Shown here one piece after another: positions 1-9,759 of a stretch of 64,000 nucleotides of DNA; position 1 is the first letter of the stretch, and every line of letters begins with the position of its first letter. The position numbers were made by a program, and so were the translations under genes. Location: contig NW_026943225.1 of the NCBI RefSeq assembly GCF_024139115.2, positions 62,001 to 126,000 of the forward strand, written 5' to 3'. Below the pieces are notes generated by a model. The model ran no database searches. It was not told the origin of the DNA and saw only the letters and a list, made by a program, of their open reading frames with translations. The DNA comes from Armigeres subalbatus (lineage: Eukaryota > Arthropoda > Insecta > Diptera > Culicidae).

Positions 1-636
1 CGATTAGTCTCGTCGTACAATGGTTGCGCAGTAGGAAGTTTCCGGAAATCGGAGCAGGAGGCGTCAATTGGAGCCAACGGCTGCGACATTACCCTCCCAA
101 TCAATTTTGGTGACGCTTGACTGTAAGCTGAGCTTCAAAAGCATGTCGACTACGCCGAAAAACGCGCATCGACGGCGAAAGTGGCATAATCGAGGATGAT
201 GCCGAACAGCTCTAAGGTGTGTGCCAGCAAGCATGGCGATTTCATTATGAATATTATGAAGGACTAGTCTGGATGTTGGTGTTAAGCGTAAACTGCAACG
301 CCCGAAAGTTGATACTCTTATAGCATGATCCCCATCAAACTGGTGGTGAAGATTGACGAGGAGTGTTACGCCCTTAAGGGCACCGGTAATGCCCGATGGA
401 ATATCAAGACAGCAACGGTAGCCAAATGGCTGAGGGGAAAACTCGATTAAGGACAGGTTGACCCTCCGCCTAGTTACAGGTTTGTCGGCCTGAATTAGCA
501 AACCTCATTAAGACCAAAAATTTGGCTTAACCCAGTTCCTAACAGACCACGGATGCTTCAGGTGGTGCCTCCACAAGATCGAACAAGTGGCTACTTCCGC
601 CTGTTCGCGATGTTCAGGGGTGACAAAAACGGCTGA
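1..636. other. unassigned sequence
   Basis: I recognise no gene or repeat here. A 145-codon open frame lies on the minus strand at 64-501, but I see no known motif or zinc finger in it. Given the neighbours it may be unannotated transposon sequence, but nothing I can read proves that. Confidence 0.4.
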
Positions 637-812
637 GTATATTATGTTTGCGGGCAGCAGGGACTATGTCCAAGGGCTTGACGACCCCTCCCCATGCCAT
701 CTGCGAGTTGTGGCGCTTGCCTAGGATGTGGTGGGATTTGACAGTGGGCCCTGTTAAATTCCTATAAAAAGCTGCATGTATCCGCAAGTAGGCCCCACTA
801 AAGAGACCGATT
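637..812 (+). mobile_element. 5' leader fragment of an RTE-like non-LTR retrotransposon
   Basis: This stretch starts GGCAGCAGGGACTATG and runs through a GCAAGTAGGCCCCAC motif. The same leader recurs at 40760-40905 (plus), 7300-7490 (minus) and 42340-42410 (plus), and in those copies it precedes an AP-endonuclease-like frame. Here it stops abruptly at a T-run that is the poly(A) end of the minus-strand element next door, so it is either truncated or was the insertion target. Clade naming (RTE-like) rests on the coding parts of other copies. Confidence 0.6.
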
Positions 813-1195
813 TTTTTTTTCTTCCTAAACAATGGAGGGGGAATCTGCTCAACAGACATCCTGGGTTGACCAGGAAGTGCTGGGTTAGGGGCCACCTCCA
901 ATGAGGGAGGCAGGGCTGCATCCCCGACCAGCTAAACCGTTTCCATTGCCGCCAAGCCCATCGTCCCTTCGGTACAACCAGAAAGTAATGCTTCAAAGGG
1001 GGGCCAGTGCATGACGCACCCTCGAGGTTAGCTGCGTGTCCTTGCAGCATCGAACATCGTGACTCGCTTTTTTAGAAGAACACCATGGTATCGTGCCAGC
1101 GCATTGCCGGCTTTCCAGGTGGCCTTACCACGCCCTATGTCTTCGGAAGGTGGGCAGGGTCGACTTCGCGCCTGCTTCCCTCTGCACGACTGGTA

Positions 1196-1765
1196 TCAAG
1201 AATGATGATGCCGCGTGCACCCCAAATTGACCTTTCTGCGATAGGGCCTATTCGCCAGCACACAGAGGGACTTGCCGACGCGAGGCCTACGCCTGCCCCA
1301 GCCTTGACGAGGACCCCTTTCTGTCCTCGGGCTCGGAACCTGCCTGGTTGACCGACGCCGCGAAAGCGACGATACCATGTTGTTCTTCGCGCGGCCACTT
1401 GTTCGATAAAAGGATCGAGTTCGACCACAGAGCATGGCCACCGGTATGACCCATGAAGCCGACTCCGATCCCTTGGACCACCTCTTATTTGCGCCTGAAC
1501 TAGCCATCCTTGAGTCCACGCGCCTGTGTAGCTCCGAGACGATTTGGGCGATAGCCGATAAAACGGCGTTCCAGCCAACTTCGTCTTTACACATCCTCCG
1601 AACTAGGTTGTCCGGGGTAGTGTCCAGACCACATGTGGCAAGCATGTGGTCACGCATTGCGCGAAAACGTGAGCACACGAACAACACGTGTTCCACCGTT
1701 TCCTCTAAACCTGCGCACACCAAACACTCGGGCGAGGCCGAGCAAGCCAGCTGCGTTACCTGCAC
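1196..1765 (-). pseudogene. ORF2 remnant: start fused to C-terminal zinc finger
   Basis: The frame opens with MQVTQL, which resembles the beginning of R1-type ORF2 proteins. It passes immediately into CLVCAGLEETVEHVLFVCSR, the Cys/His finger that lies after the reverse transcriptase in R1/LOA ORF2. The endonuclease, RT motifs and thumb are absent, so an in-frame internal deletion is the simplest reading. After roughly residue 90 the frame diverges into low-complexity sequence. No enzymatic function is possible. The identity of the N-terminal hexapeptide is inference from family knowledge. Confidence 0.65.
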
Positions 1766-3429
1766 TGTGATTTTACAGCACGCTTAAACGCTGGGCACAT
1801 CGAATCCCCCATGGGATGCTTGCTGTTCACAGCTTTGCTGGAACAGATCAAACAATTGGGAAGGTTCGTGCAGCATTGTGCCTTATGTCTCTCCAATCCG
1901 CAGCGTCGGCAGAGATTGCTTCTGTCAGGGCCTTTGCAGTCCCATTGCTTGTGCCCCGGTTCCAGGCACTTGAAGCAAACTTCGGGTTGCTCGTATATGC
2001 GCACAGGGCATACCGACCATCCCACCTTGACGCTCCCTAACTTGACTACCTTGGAGGCGTCCGCTGCAGATAGCCGAACCATTGCTACCTGCGTCCCTGC
2101 CGGACCTTTCCGTAGCCGAACGGCTGCGGTGGGCGTCTCCACTTCACACTGTCGCCGCAGTGCCGTGACGAGCTCTTCGACTTCAGTGATCTCGTCCAGG
2201 TCTTTAACCCTTAGATTCACCTCCGTCGTGAGTGCCCTCACCTTGACCGTCTCGCCTAGGACCTCCTCCGCCAACTTCTTGTAGGCGGCGCCCTTTTGCG
2301 AGACGCCCCGCTTCAGCTCGAGTATCATCCGGGCCCATCCGGGTACGTCTTATTCGACGTACGTCGTCGCCGAGTTCACCGAGCTTGACGTCACTCCTCA
2401 TCGCCTTCAAAACATCCGAGTACTTAGCCTCGTCCGCCGTGATGACTAGGGCATCGCCCCTGGAGCGATTGGCGCCTACCCTAGACTTCTTGCTACCCTC
2501 ATTCGCCTGGGCCTTCTTTTCGGCCCTTGACGTCTTCGGTTTCCTCTTGTTCTTGACCAGGGTCCAGGAGGCGTCATTCCCCTCTATTTCCCTGGTCTGG
2601 TGCGGCTGAGAACTTTCAGCCTGCCGTAACCCCTTACCACCGTCTTGTCTGAGTGGACGGACCTTTCCAGGTCCTTCCTCCCCCGGTTTTGGAGGTACCT
2701 GACCGGGGTTCAGCTTCCCAGCCCACTACCCTTGTTCGGGGTAGTAACCCTCCGCGTTTTGGAGCGGCCCCCAGGAGCTCATCCCCTGGAGACTGTCTCC
2801 CCGTTTTTGTGTCTGCTCCGTTGGAGTAGTCACCCCGACGTACCCGCAATTGCTTGAGCCTCAGTATGGGTAGACTTTGGCACCACCGTCTTAGCTGGCA
2901 CGCCTTCGGTCGACTCGACCTTGCCCGAGTCCGCGAATCCTTGGGCCTCAGTCTGGGTAGACCTCGACTCCACCGATTTCACGGGTTTACACTTGGCCGT
3001 CCCGACCGCCCTCTCCAGCTTGGCGTCCAGCATCGACTTTCGAAGTTTCTGCAAACTCCTCTTGAGGTCCTTGCTGATATTATGCTTCGATGACGCAAAG
3101 TCGATGATGGCGTCCAGCTGTTCCGTCGCCACCTCAAAGGCCGAAAGCCCATCGCGTTTGCGGTTCATCGCCTTCACAAGCCATGGGCCGTCAATAACCC
3201 CTTCCGGCGTTTTTATAGCCGAGAGGAAGGTTGAGTGACCCACGCTGGCGCTGCGCACTGAGCTGCCGACTATTGCCTCTGGCCTCCTAGGCGGAGACCT
3301 GAACAACCCACCTCTTGCGAAGGGGTTGTCGCCTACACTACTACCACTAATTGAAGAATTGACTTGGTTTTCCATTTTGGTCCCACGAGTTGCTCGGGAA
3401 AAGAGGTCCACCACGCCAGAGCCCAGCAA
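1756..3429 (-). pseudogene. ORF1 (gag-like, CCHC zinc knuckles) of the R1/LOA-like element, frameshifted
   Basis: Gag-type nucleic-acid-binding protein of a non-LTR retrotransposon, expected to coat the element RNA. Two main open blocks are visible. The N-terminal block (3429-2830) is rich in Ser, Thr and charged residues. The C-terminal block (2328-1756) carries tandem knuckles CFKCLEPGHKQWDC and CRRCGLERHKAQCC followed by CLIC with a HPMGDSMCP motif, the three-knuckle arrangement typical of R1/LOA ORF1. The region between (2830-2330) reads only with several frameshifts, so the frame is broken. The stop at 1756 overlaps the ORF2 start region, as is common in this group. Confidence 0.78.
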
Positions 3430-3490
3430 AACGCGGTAAGGGACAATTACTGTGGAGGGTGCCCAGGTACCCCACAGGCTCCGTTAAAGG

Positions 3491-5139
3491 CCTAGCTTAT
3501 TATTTCACCAGAGGCGTCGCGTCCGCATGTGCAACCTGTGCACTGCACAGGTGACAATTTTGTCATCAACATTTAAAATCTCGATAGATTTCTTGTCTTT
3601 CTAATTCAAACATATATTTGGAAAATGTGCATTTGACATATGTTTTGTACAAATTTGACGATAAGATACATAAACGGAATATATGCACGGATTTTATATA
3701 GGCAGCATGTGCAGTAAGGCAACCAAAATGATGCGATGGAGGCGCGTTGTATTTTTCTCTACGATACCAAACCGACCCACCGCCACCACATATTTTTTCA
3801 ACACGGAACCTTCAGCCGAGAACGCTTTGGCATGCATAAAGGCTTCCCCAGACCTAAGCAATTTCATCGCCGCGACGGCGACAACGAGTCGCCACGATTC
3901 TATCGTTCGGTCGCAGCCGGCAAAGTTCTATTTACGCTTCCATATCAACGGCGACAGAATCGCTGTCGCCAAGCGATAGAATCGCGTCGCGACTGTCGCA
4001 TCGCGTGTGTTTGGGGGAACCTTAATACACGCATTATTTCGTATGTGTAGGTCATCTGCTCTAACCGCAATCGGCGATGTGTAGGTAGTCAGAGCGTTTT
4101 TCGATGGCGGTGCACGGTTTGGTGCCTACCGAGCACCGCTCAAAACCACGCATGCGCAATTCGGTGATGCGCGTGATCGAAACAAATGCGAAAGAGAAGA
4201 GAGGCGTTGGAAAAGCATTTCTGCTCTCTCAAAGCGTTCCATGGCGAAAGTTCCGCTTTGAATAAATAAACACCTCGGTGCAAAAGTGCTTTTTATATTT
4301 GATGTTGAATGAGATTATGGCCGTTTACAAATGCGCTAATTATATTCGACAATTAAGTATCCGCAGAATTAGGAATTTTGAAACGGGTAAACATTTCGGA
4401 ACGAAAATTTCTGAAGTTTTTCTTCGTAAAATCCCAAAACATTTTGTTAGTGAGCTATTCGTTTGGACATGTGGACATCGCCAGATTCCAGTACCAGTCT
4501 TAACGTAAGGCGATTCTATGGCAAAAAGATCCAGGCAACGATCTCCCCATGTGCTGTTCTGTTTTACATCTAGTTATATCGATCGGCAGGTTTATGCGGA
4601 ATTCGCACTACCACTCATGGAGGTATGTCCATATCGTGACGTGTTCTTCCAATCACCCGATTTCGATCTTATTGGATTTTGCCTGTCTTGGCACGGTGGT
4701 TTCCATACCACTAACTAAGCCATCCACTACCAGGACGTTAGGCAAGAAGACTCATGCTTCGATTGTTGTCCTGTTCCATAGATGGTATTCATGCCTCCCT
4801 TTCACACGCTATCGTTTCATACTTGTTCGCGCCTCTAAAGCGAAAGGCTTTCAATCTGATGATTTTCAATTATCTTTCGATTATCTACTCCCTCATACTT
4901 TGAGTAGAAATGACCGATAAAGCCGATAAACAAATCATTCACCACAATTACGGTCGTAAAATCTGTTTCAATTATAATGATATACATAGTATAAGAACAT
5001 TTTTTAGAGCTTTTTAGTGCAATGTCGTCACTTTTTATTAACCATGTTTCATTAATTTGGTAGGTACAGTCATGTGTAATACTTTGGGAAGAGACATATA
5101 TTAAAATATTCGTGGTTTGAAATAACTTGATTGATTTAG
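3491..5139. other. no gene seen; contains one imperfect hairpin
   Basis: AT-rich sequence with short unconvincing frames. The only clear structure is an imperfect inverted repeat, 3872-3905 against 3974-4004, both arms carrying a GATTCTATCG/CGATAGAATC core and GTCGC-rich flanks. It may be a MITE remnant. Confidence 0.4.
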
Positions 5140-5148
5140 GTTCGAATT

Positions 5149-5605
5149 ATGGTTCGGTTCGTCAGGCAGCATAGCATCTGTACCTCAGATGAGTATAATT
5201 CAGTTTCTCAAAAGATGGACCCATTTTGTAATGATAGTTTCGTAATGACAAACGAGAAACTACCAAAACTCAACTTCCCGAGCGATCATCTGAACGGGGA
5301 GGAGAAAACTCGTTTGATTCAGACTCTACGTCCTTTTAGAGACGTTTTTAAAGAGGGTAAAAGCTAACTTTTACGCATAAAGTGAAACTTAGGATCCCAA
5401 CTTCGGACGATATCTCAATTCATCAGAAGTAGCCACTATCACCCATTTGGGTGCTGCCCAAGAAAATGGAAAATTCTGGGAAGCAAAAGTATATAATTGT
5501 CATCGATTACAGAAAGTTAAACGAAACAACTGTTGCTGATCGATAACCGATTCCAGAAATTAGTGTAACTTTGGATCGGCTTGGCTAAGCACAATACTCT
5601 CTAGT
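5149..5605 (+). pseudogene. Ty3/gypsy reverse transcriptase fragment (N-terminal part)
   Basis: Translation of all plus frames gives the start of a Ty3/gypsy RT. The first open block (5149-5367) ends with a linker of the kind that precedes RT (RPFRDVFKEGK). After a stop, blocks matching the SPIWVLPKK region and the [15 protein letters not shown] region follow (about 5435-5545), then a PIPEISVTLDRLG-like stretch that ends at 5605. Several stops and a frameshift interrupt it, and protease, the catalytic YxDD, RNase H and integrase are absent. It is an isolated remnant with no LTR beside it. Family placement is confident; lineage is not. Confidence 0.75.
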
Positions 5606-6059
5606 AACATTTTGGTTTTATGTTGGTTTTATAACACTCTTGTAGAGTAAATTGTGGTCTTTAAGAGCGTTATAAAACTAATAAGCGTTTTGTAGATAGT
5701 CAGTTTCATACGGTGGCGAACTCTATTCAATCGGAGCGTTTTGCGGAGTCCAAAGTACGTACGATTTCCAGCCACTATGCGTATCCGAATTTCTCTGCTC
5801 CGCCTCTTCACGGTCTCGACCCTCCTGCTGGCATTTTTCCCTCCGAAAAAATAAGTTTTGTCTGTTCCGCGCCTGTTTGTATCGTGCCTCGTTCGCCCTT
5901 GTGCGGTGTTACAGCAACCTCGCCCATGCTACATTCTTCTCCTCAACTAAGTGCTCACATTCACCGTCTTACTAATCGTTTCTCTGATCCGGGGGCACCG
6001 TACCAAGTGCAGCGGTTGCGGTGCTACCAATGGTGGATCTCCCCAGCCTTCTTTAAGAG
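5606..6059. other. no gene seen
   Basis: No recognisable coding or repeat signal. A 119-codon plus frame (5713-6072) has no recognisable motif and overlaps the edge of the minus-strand RTE-like element. Confidence 0.35.
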
Positions 6060-6302
6060 AAGCTGCGGCTAGCTGCTCTTCCGTTGGGAGTGCCACTTTC
6101 AGCTGCTGCGCGTAGTCTTGGGCTAGTATATCGTCTTGCAGCCGCCCACTATTAAGCTTTCGACGCGTGTTGCACACCGTCGATAGTTTTGAGCGCATGC
6201 ATACCGCAACGAGGTAGTGGTTGTATTCAATATTCGCAGTGCAGTCGGTGCAGCGGATTTTCGTCATGTCGGAAAAGAATTTGCCGTCGATTAGAATGTG
6301 GT

Positions 6303-6311
6303 AGATTTGGT
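6303..6311. repeat. target-site duplication, left copy (SINE)
   Basis: AGATTTGGT, identical to 6606-6614 on the other side of the SINE. Confidence 0.85.
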
Positions 6312-6605
6312 GGGGGCCCTCCTTAGCCGTGCGGTAAGACGCGCGGCTACAAAGCAAGACCATGCTGAGGGTGGCTGGGTTCGATTCCCGGTGCCGGTCT
6401 AGGCATCTTTCGGATTGAAAATTGTCTCGACTTTCCTGGGCATAAAAGTATCATCGTGCTAGCCTCATGATATACGAATGCAAAAATGGTAACCTGGCTT
6501 AGAAACCTTGCAGTTAATAACTGTGGAAGTGCTCAATGAACACTAAGCTGTGAGGCGGCTCTGTCCCAGTGTGGGGATGTAATGCCAATAAGAAGAAGAA
6601 GAAGA
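6312..6605 (+). mobile_element. tRNA-derived SINE (Feilai-like)
   Basis: A complete short element of 294 bp. It has an RNA polymerase III type head with box A TTAGCCGTGCGG (6323-6334) and box B GGTTCGATTCC (6378-6388), a tRNA-unrelated body, and a 3' tail of AAG repeats after AATGCCAAT. It is bounded by an exact 9-bp target-site duplication AGATTTGGT (6303-6311 and 6606-6614). Head, length and AAG tail resemble the Aedes Feilai SINE; that family name is from memory and needs a library search. It depends on a LINE for movement. Confidence 0.88.
6323..6388 (+). promoter_or_regulatory. RNA polymerase III internal promoter (box A and box B)
   Basis: Box A TTAGCCGTGCGG and box B GGTTCGATTCC are 43 bp apart, the normal tRNA spacing, and drive transcription of the SINE from just upstream. 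Confidence 0.75.
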
Positions 6606-7490
6606 AGATTTGGTTCTCCCTTTCTTGGTTAGGTGATCTTCATGTGGCCTTGTGGATATTCTTGCGGGGGAAGAAAGTGCTTCGGACTACCATTTAGCGG
6701 GAGGCTGCAAAGTTTAAGCATCGGTCTATCCGGTTTATGCATCGGTCCATCCGGTCCGATGACCGTTCTACACAATTCTTCCCTTTCTGTCTGAGAGTTC
6801 ATACCAACGATGGCGATTTTCACGTCTCGCGTCTGCATAGAACGCTGCTATCTCGTCGTCGGGTCGCCCTTAGTGTGAGGAGTACACGTTGATGATGATG
6901 ATATAGCTTAAGAACGGCCTTTTATCCTCAGCTTGCATATCCTTGTGTTGATTGGCTGCAACCCAGTCACGCGTTGGTGTAGCTTGCGCAGCACTGCTGA
7001 AACTGGTTTCCAGCTCGATGGTTGTGCCACAGCTTTGGTAGATGGTAATGCTCGGGGATGTAATTCATCGTAGATTATCCTGTCGCAACCTGTGAATCCT
7101 AGTCACTTGCAGATCCATGATCCAAGGTTACAGGCTAGTGCTTCTTCATTCGTAGCCAGGGTCGTTGCTTTGCCAACGCCGATTGTATCGAGTCGTTTTA
7201 TCTTCTATGTTGTTTGTAGTTATTGGTTTTAAGTGACGGCTTATTGAGCCTGCGCAGACCTCCTGTATCCTGTCGGCGGATCGTCGTCAGGTCTGTTTAG
7301 CGTCCCACCTAGCAATACCAGGACTTGGGCTTGTGCGCTTTGAGCGGCCCCGGTCGCTTTGGCATGGAGCCTGCTTTGTAGATACATGGCAGCAACAGAG
7401 CCCACTGTCAAACCCTACTACACCCTAGACAGGCACCACAACTTTGCAGATGGCGTGGGGAGGGATCGTCAAGCCCTTGGACGTATTCCC

Positions 7491-8950
7491 GACCTGAAAT
7501 TCCTTTTGGTATTTTGAATTGAAATTATTTTGAATTTCATTTGAAATTTTCTTTGAAAATCAATCAAGAATTTTGAAAGTTTCAATGAACTTCCTTTGAA
7601 AAATGCTTTACTTTTTATCCTGGAATTTGTACGTATACTGTTTTAGGAATTCAGGAATGCCGCCTGATTAGTCCTAGTTTCTGGGAAAATTCCCAGAAAG
7701 TAGGTGGTAGGCGGAGTGGAGAGTTTTCCGGAAGTAATTTATGAAGAGTCCGTGGAAAATTACCGAAGGAACTTCAGCTAGAGAATGTCAGAGGAGTATT
7801 TAGGAAAATTACTGGTGTAATTTCCTATAGATGTAACGAAAAATTACAAGGAATTTTACGTAAACTTGTGGAAGGAATTTCCTCAATATTTAGAGGGAAC
7901 TTTTAAAGGAATGTAAGGAAAAATTCCAGGAGGAACTTCCTGGAGAAATTTACAAGAGGAATTTGCGGAGGAACTTCTCAAGGAGTTCGCGAAGAATTTC
8001 CGGAAAAAATCCCGAAGTAAAAGTCCTGAGAAAATTCACGGAAAAATCCTCGTAAAAACTACCGAAAGAACTTCTACTGCGAGAACTTTCGAATGAGTTT
8101 TCGGAAGAATTTCTGAAGAATATCCGGAGGAACCGGAACAACACTGTGGTGTCTATTCTAGCTGTAGGCAAGCGAGAGCCTCCAAAACACCTTATGCCAC
8201 TGATGGTTCACTACGCGTGACTGACGATACATTCATTTCTGATTGTTTTGATTGCTAATGATGTGGGCTGTCAGTTCTGGTCTTCACATTAAAGCCTACT
8301 TAGATGGTTTTTGGAGTTATTGGATATTTGCTGCATGTAAGATAGTAAAGCAACAAGTGCTATTTCGCTGCCACACACAATACCGGAGTGATTTCCTTGA
8401 AAATCTCTGCAGAAGTTCTTCCCGGAAGAACTTTCAAGTTGACTCCCCGGAGAAATATTCAGTGCATTTTTGGAGGAAACTTCAAGAGGACTACTTGAGG
8501 AACTTGGGGTGAAATTGACGGAGATTCTTCCCAGAGACCTTTCTGGAAGAATTGTCGGAGGAACTTTCGGAGGAATTCTAGGAACCCACTTTCCGGAAAA
8601 GTTACCGGAGCATTTCAGCGAGGAACTAGTAGGAGGAGCTACCGAAAGATTCTCTTGAGGAACTTTCTTGAAGAATTCTGAGGGACCAGCAGAGGAATTT
8701 TTCGGAGGAACTTTGAGGAATTCCTGGATAAACTTTCTGAAGGTTTTCTGAAGCTAACTCTTCGGAAAACTCCAGGAGAAACATTCGAGGATTTCCCTGG
8801 AGGAACTTCCGGAGAAATTTCAAAGAAACATCTTAGAGGAATTTCCAAAATAAATCCCTGAGCAACTTTCGGCAGTAACCCTGATGGAACTCTGAGGAAT
8901 TTTCGGAGCAACTTCGAGGAGCTCCAGGAGAGTCTTTCAGAGAGCAACTA
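7491..8950. repeat. degenerate short-period repeat (GGAGGAACTTCCGGAGAA-type)
   Basis: From about 7720 to 8130 and again 8390 to 8950 the sequence is a drifting repeat of units such as GGAGGAACTT and CCGGAAGAATTT, roughly 12-24 bp. Open frames found here (Ser/Glu/Phe-rich) are products of the repeat, not genes. A non-repetitive block at about 8133-8388 interrupts it and is flanked by ACCGGA on both sides, suggesting an insertion. 7491-7720 is AT-rich without features. Confidence 0.7.
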
Positions 8951-9759
8951 CTGAGGTGAGAGATTCCAGAGGTATTCCCGGAAATACTTATAATCTTGAA
9001 GGATTTTTGAGTGAATTTCCAAACTTCCGCGTTAGTCGATGTTCTATGACTTAATATCTAAAATTATGCCATATTGAAAAATATTTACTAGGCTACTGTT
9101 GAGATAGTCCCTTCAAACAGTCTTCAAACGTAAAACTTCCTCAAAAGTACGAAAAATGGGTATCACTAGTCACCATACTCTGGAAAAATAGTGTTTAATT
9201 TCGAGAAATTCTCAAAACTCGAATAATGATCTAATAGCGAAGCATATTGAATAAAATAATCGTTTTACAACGTCTGTTTGATTGAGAGTTGACACGACTG
9301 GGGTTGGCTTTGTTTGCAATCCAAATATACACAAACTCACTATTTGTACTCGACGTGGGAGATGCCAATGAGAGTGCTTTTAACTAAAACTCCTACGGCT
9401 TAATCCAAGGCCAAAGGTGGAGGACAGACCTTCAGATATATTTTTGAATTCCACTTCTAGGTCCACACACATGTCATTCTAGGTCTTCATTCATGTGAAT
9501 ACATCATTTTTATGTATATTTATTCACTGAGAAGAAATTCGTTTTATCCACTTATCGTAACATGATCCAATTCAGGTATCAGAGCTTCATTAATGGTTGT
9601 TCTCTACCGGCAGCACTAATTTGAGCTGAACTAATCTTTAGTTTTTGAAACATTGCAGAACAAGTATCCGTTTGCTCATTAAAAATCTGCAAACAAACTT
9701 CTCTGATTGAGTGACCAACTGCGTGGCAAACGGATAACAACTGAAGTTCCACTTAGTAA
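8951..9759. other. no gene seen
   Basis: AT-rich sequence without convincing coding frames, inverted repeats or tandem structure. Confidence 0.4.

Larger units (their letters stand above)
813..3490 (-). mobile_element. R1/LOA-like non-LTR retrotransposon, internally deleted
   Basis: The element reads on the minus strand from about 3490 to a poly(A) tail seen as a T-run at about 812-822. It contains a gag-type ORF1 (3429 to 1756), then only the first residues and the C-terminal zinc-finger part of ORF2 (1765 to 1196), then about 370 bp of 3' UTR. A complete member of this group has about 3 kb of endonuclease and reverse transcriptase between these parts, and both are missing. It cannot mobilise itself. 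The clade (R1 or LOA, I superfamily) is inferred from the zinc-finger patterns. Confidence 0.8.
6060..7490 (-). mobile_element. RTE-like non-LTR retrotransposon, 5' part, split by a SINE
   Basis: Read on the minus strand, the leader sequence (7490-7300) is followed by an endonuclease-type frame that runs to about 6060. The recognisable parts are a truncated IVGMNSQTEREE block (degenerate GDMNAQVGRE motif of apurinic endonucleases) at about 6840-6780 and, beyond the SINE, QIYHILIDGKFFSD and NHYLVAVCMRSKL, matching the IDHVLIDGR and SDHYLV motifs. Joining across the SINE at 6312-6605 restores a continuous order of motifs. Frameshifts and a deletion make it inactive; the RT domain is missing. 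I use RTE-like for this family throughout; the exact clade needs a phylogeny. Confidence 0.75.

Noticed and set aside
1434..2284. Open frames on the plus strand over the R1/LOA-like element
   Set aside because: They are antisense to zinc-knuckle coding sequence on the minus strand and have no motif of their own.
7950..8947. Frames rich in Ser, Phe and Glu as possible secreted proteins
   Set aside because: They arise from the degenerate GGAGGAACTT-type repeat.
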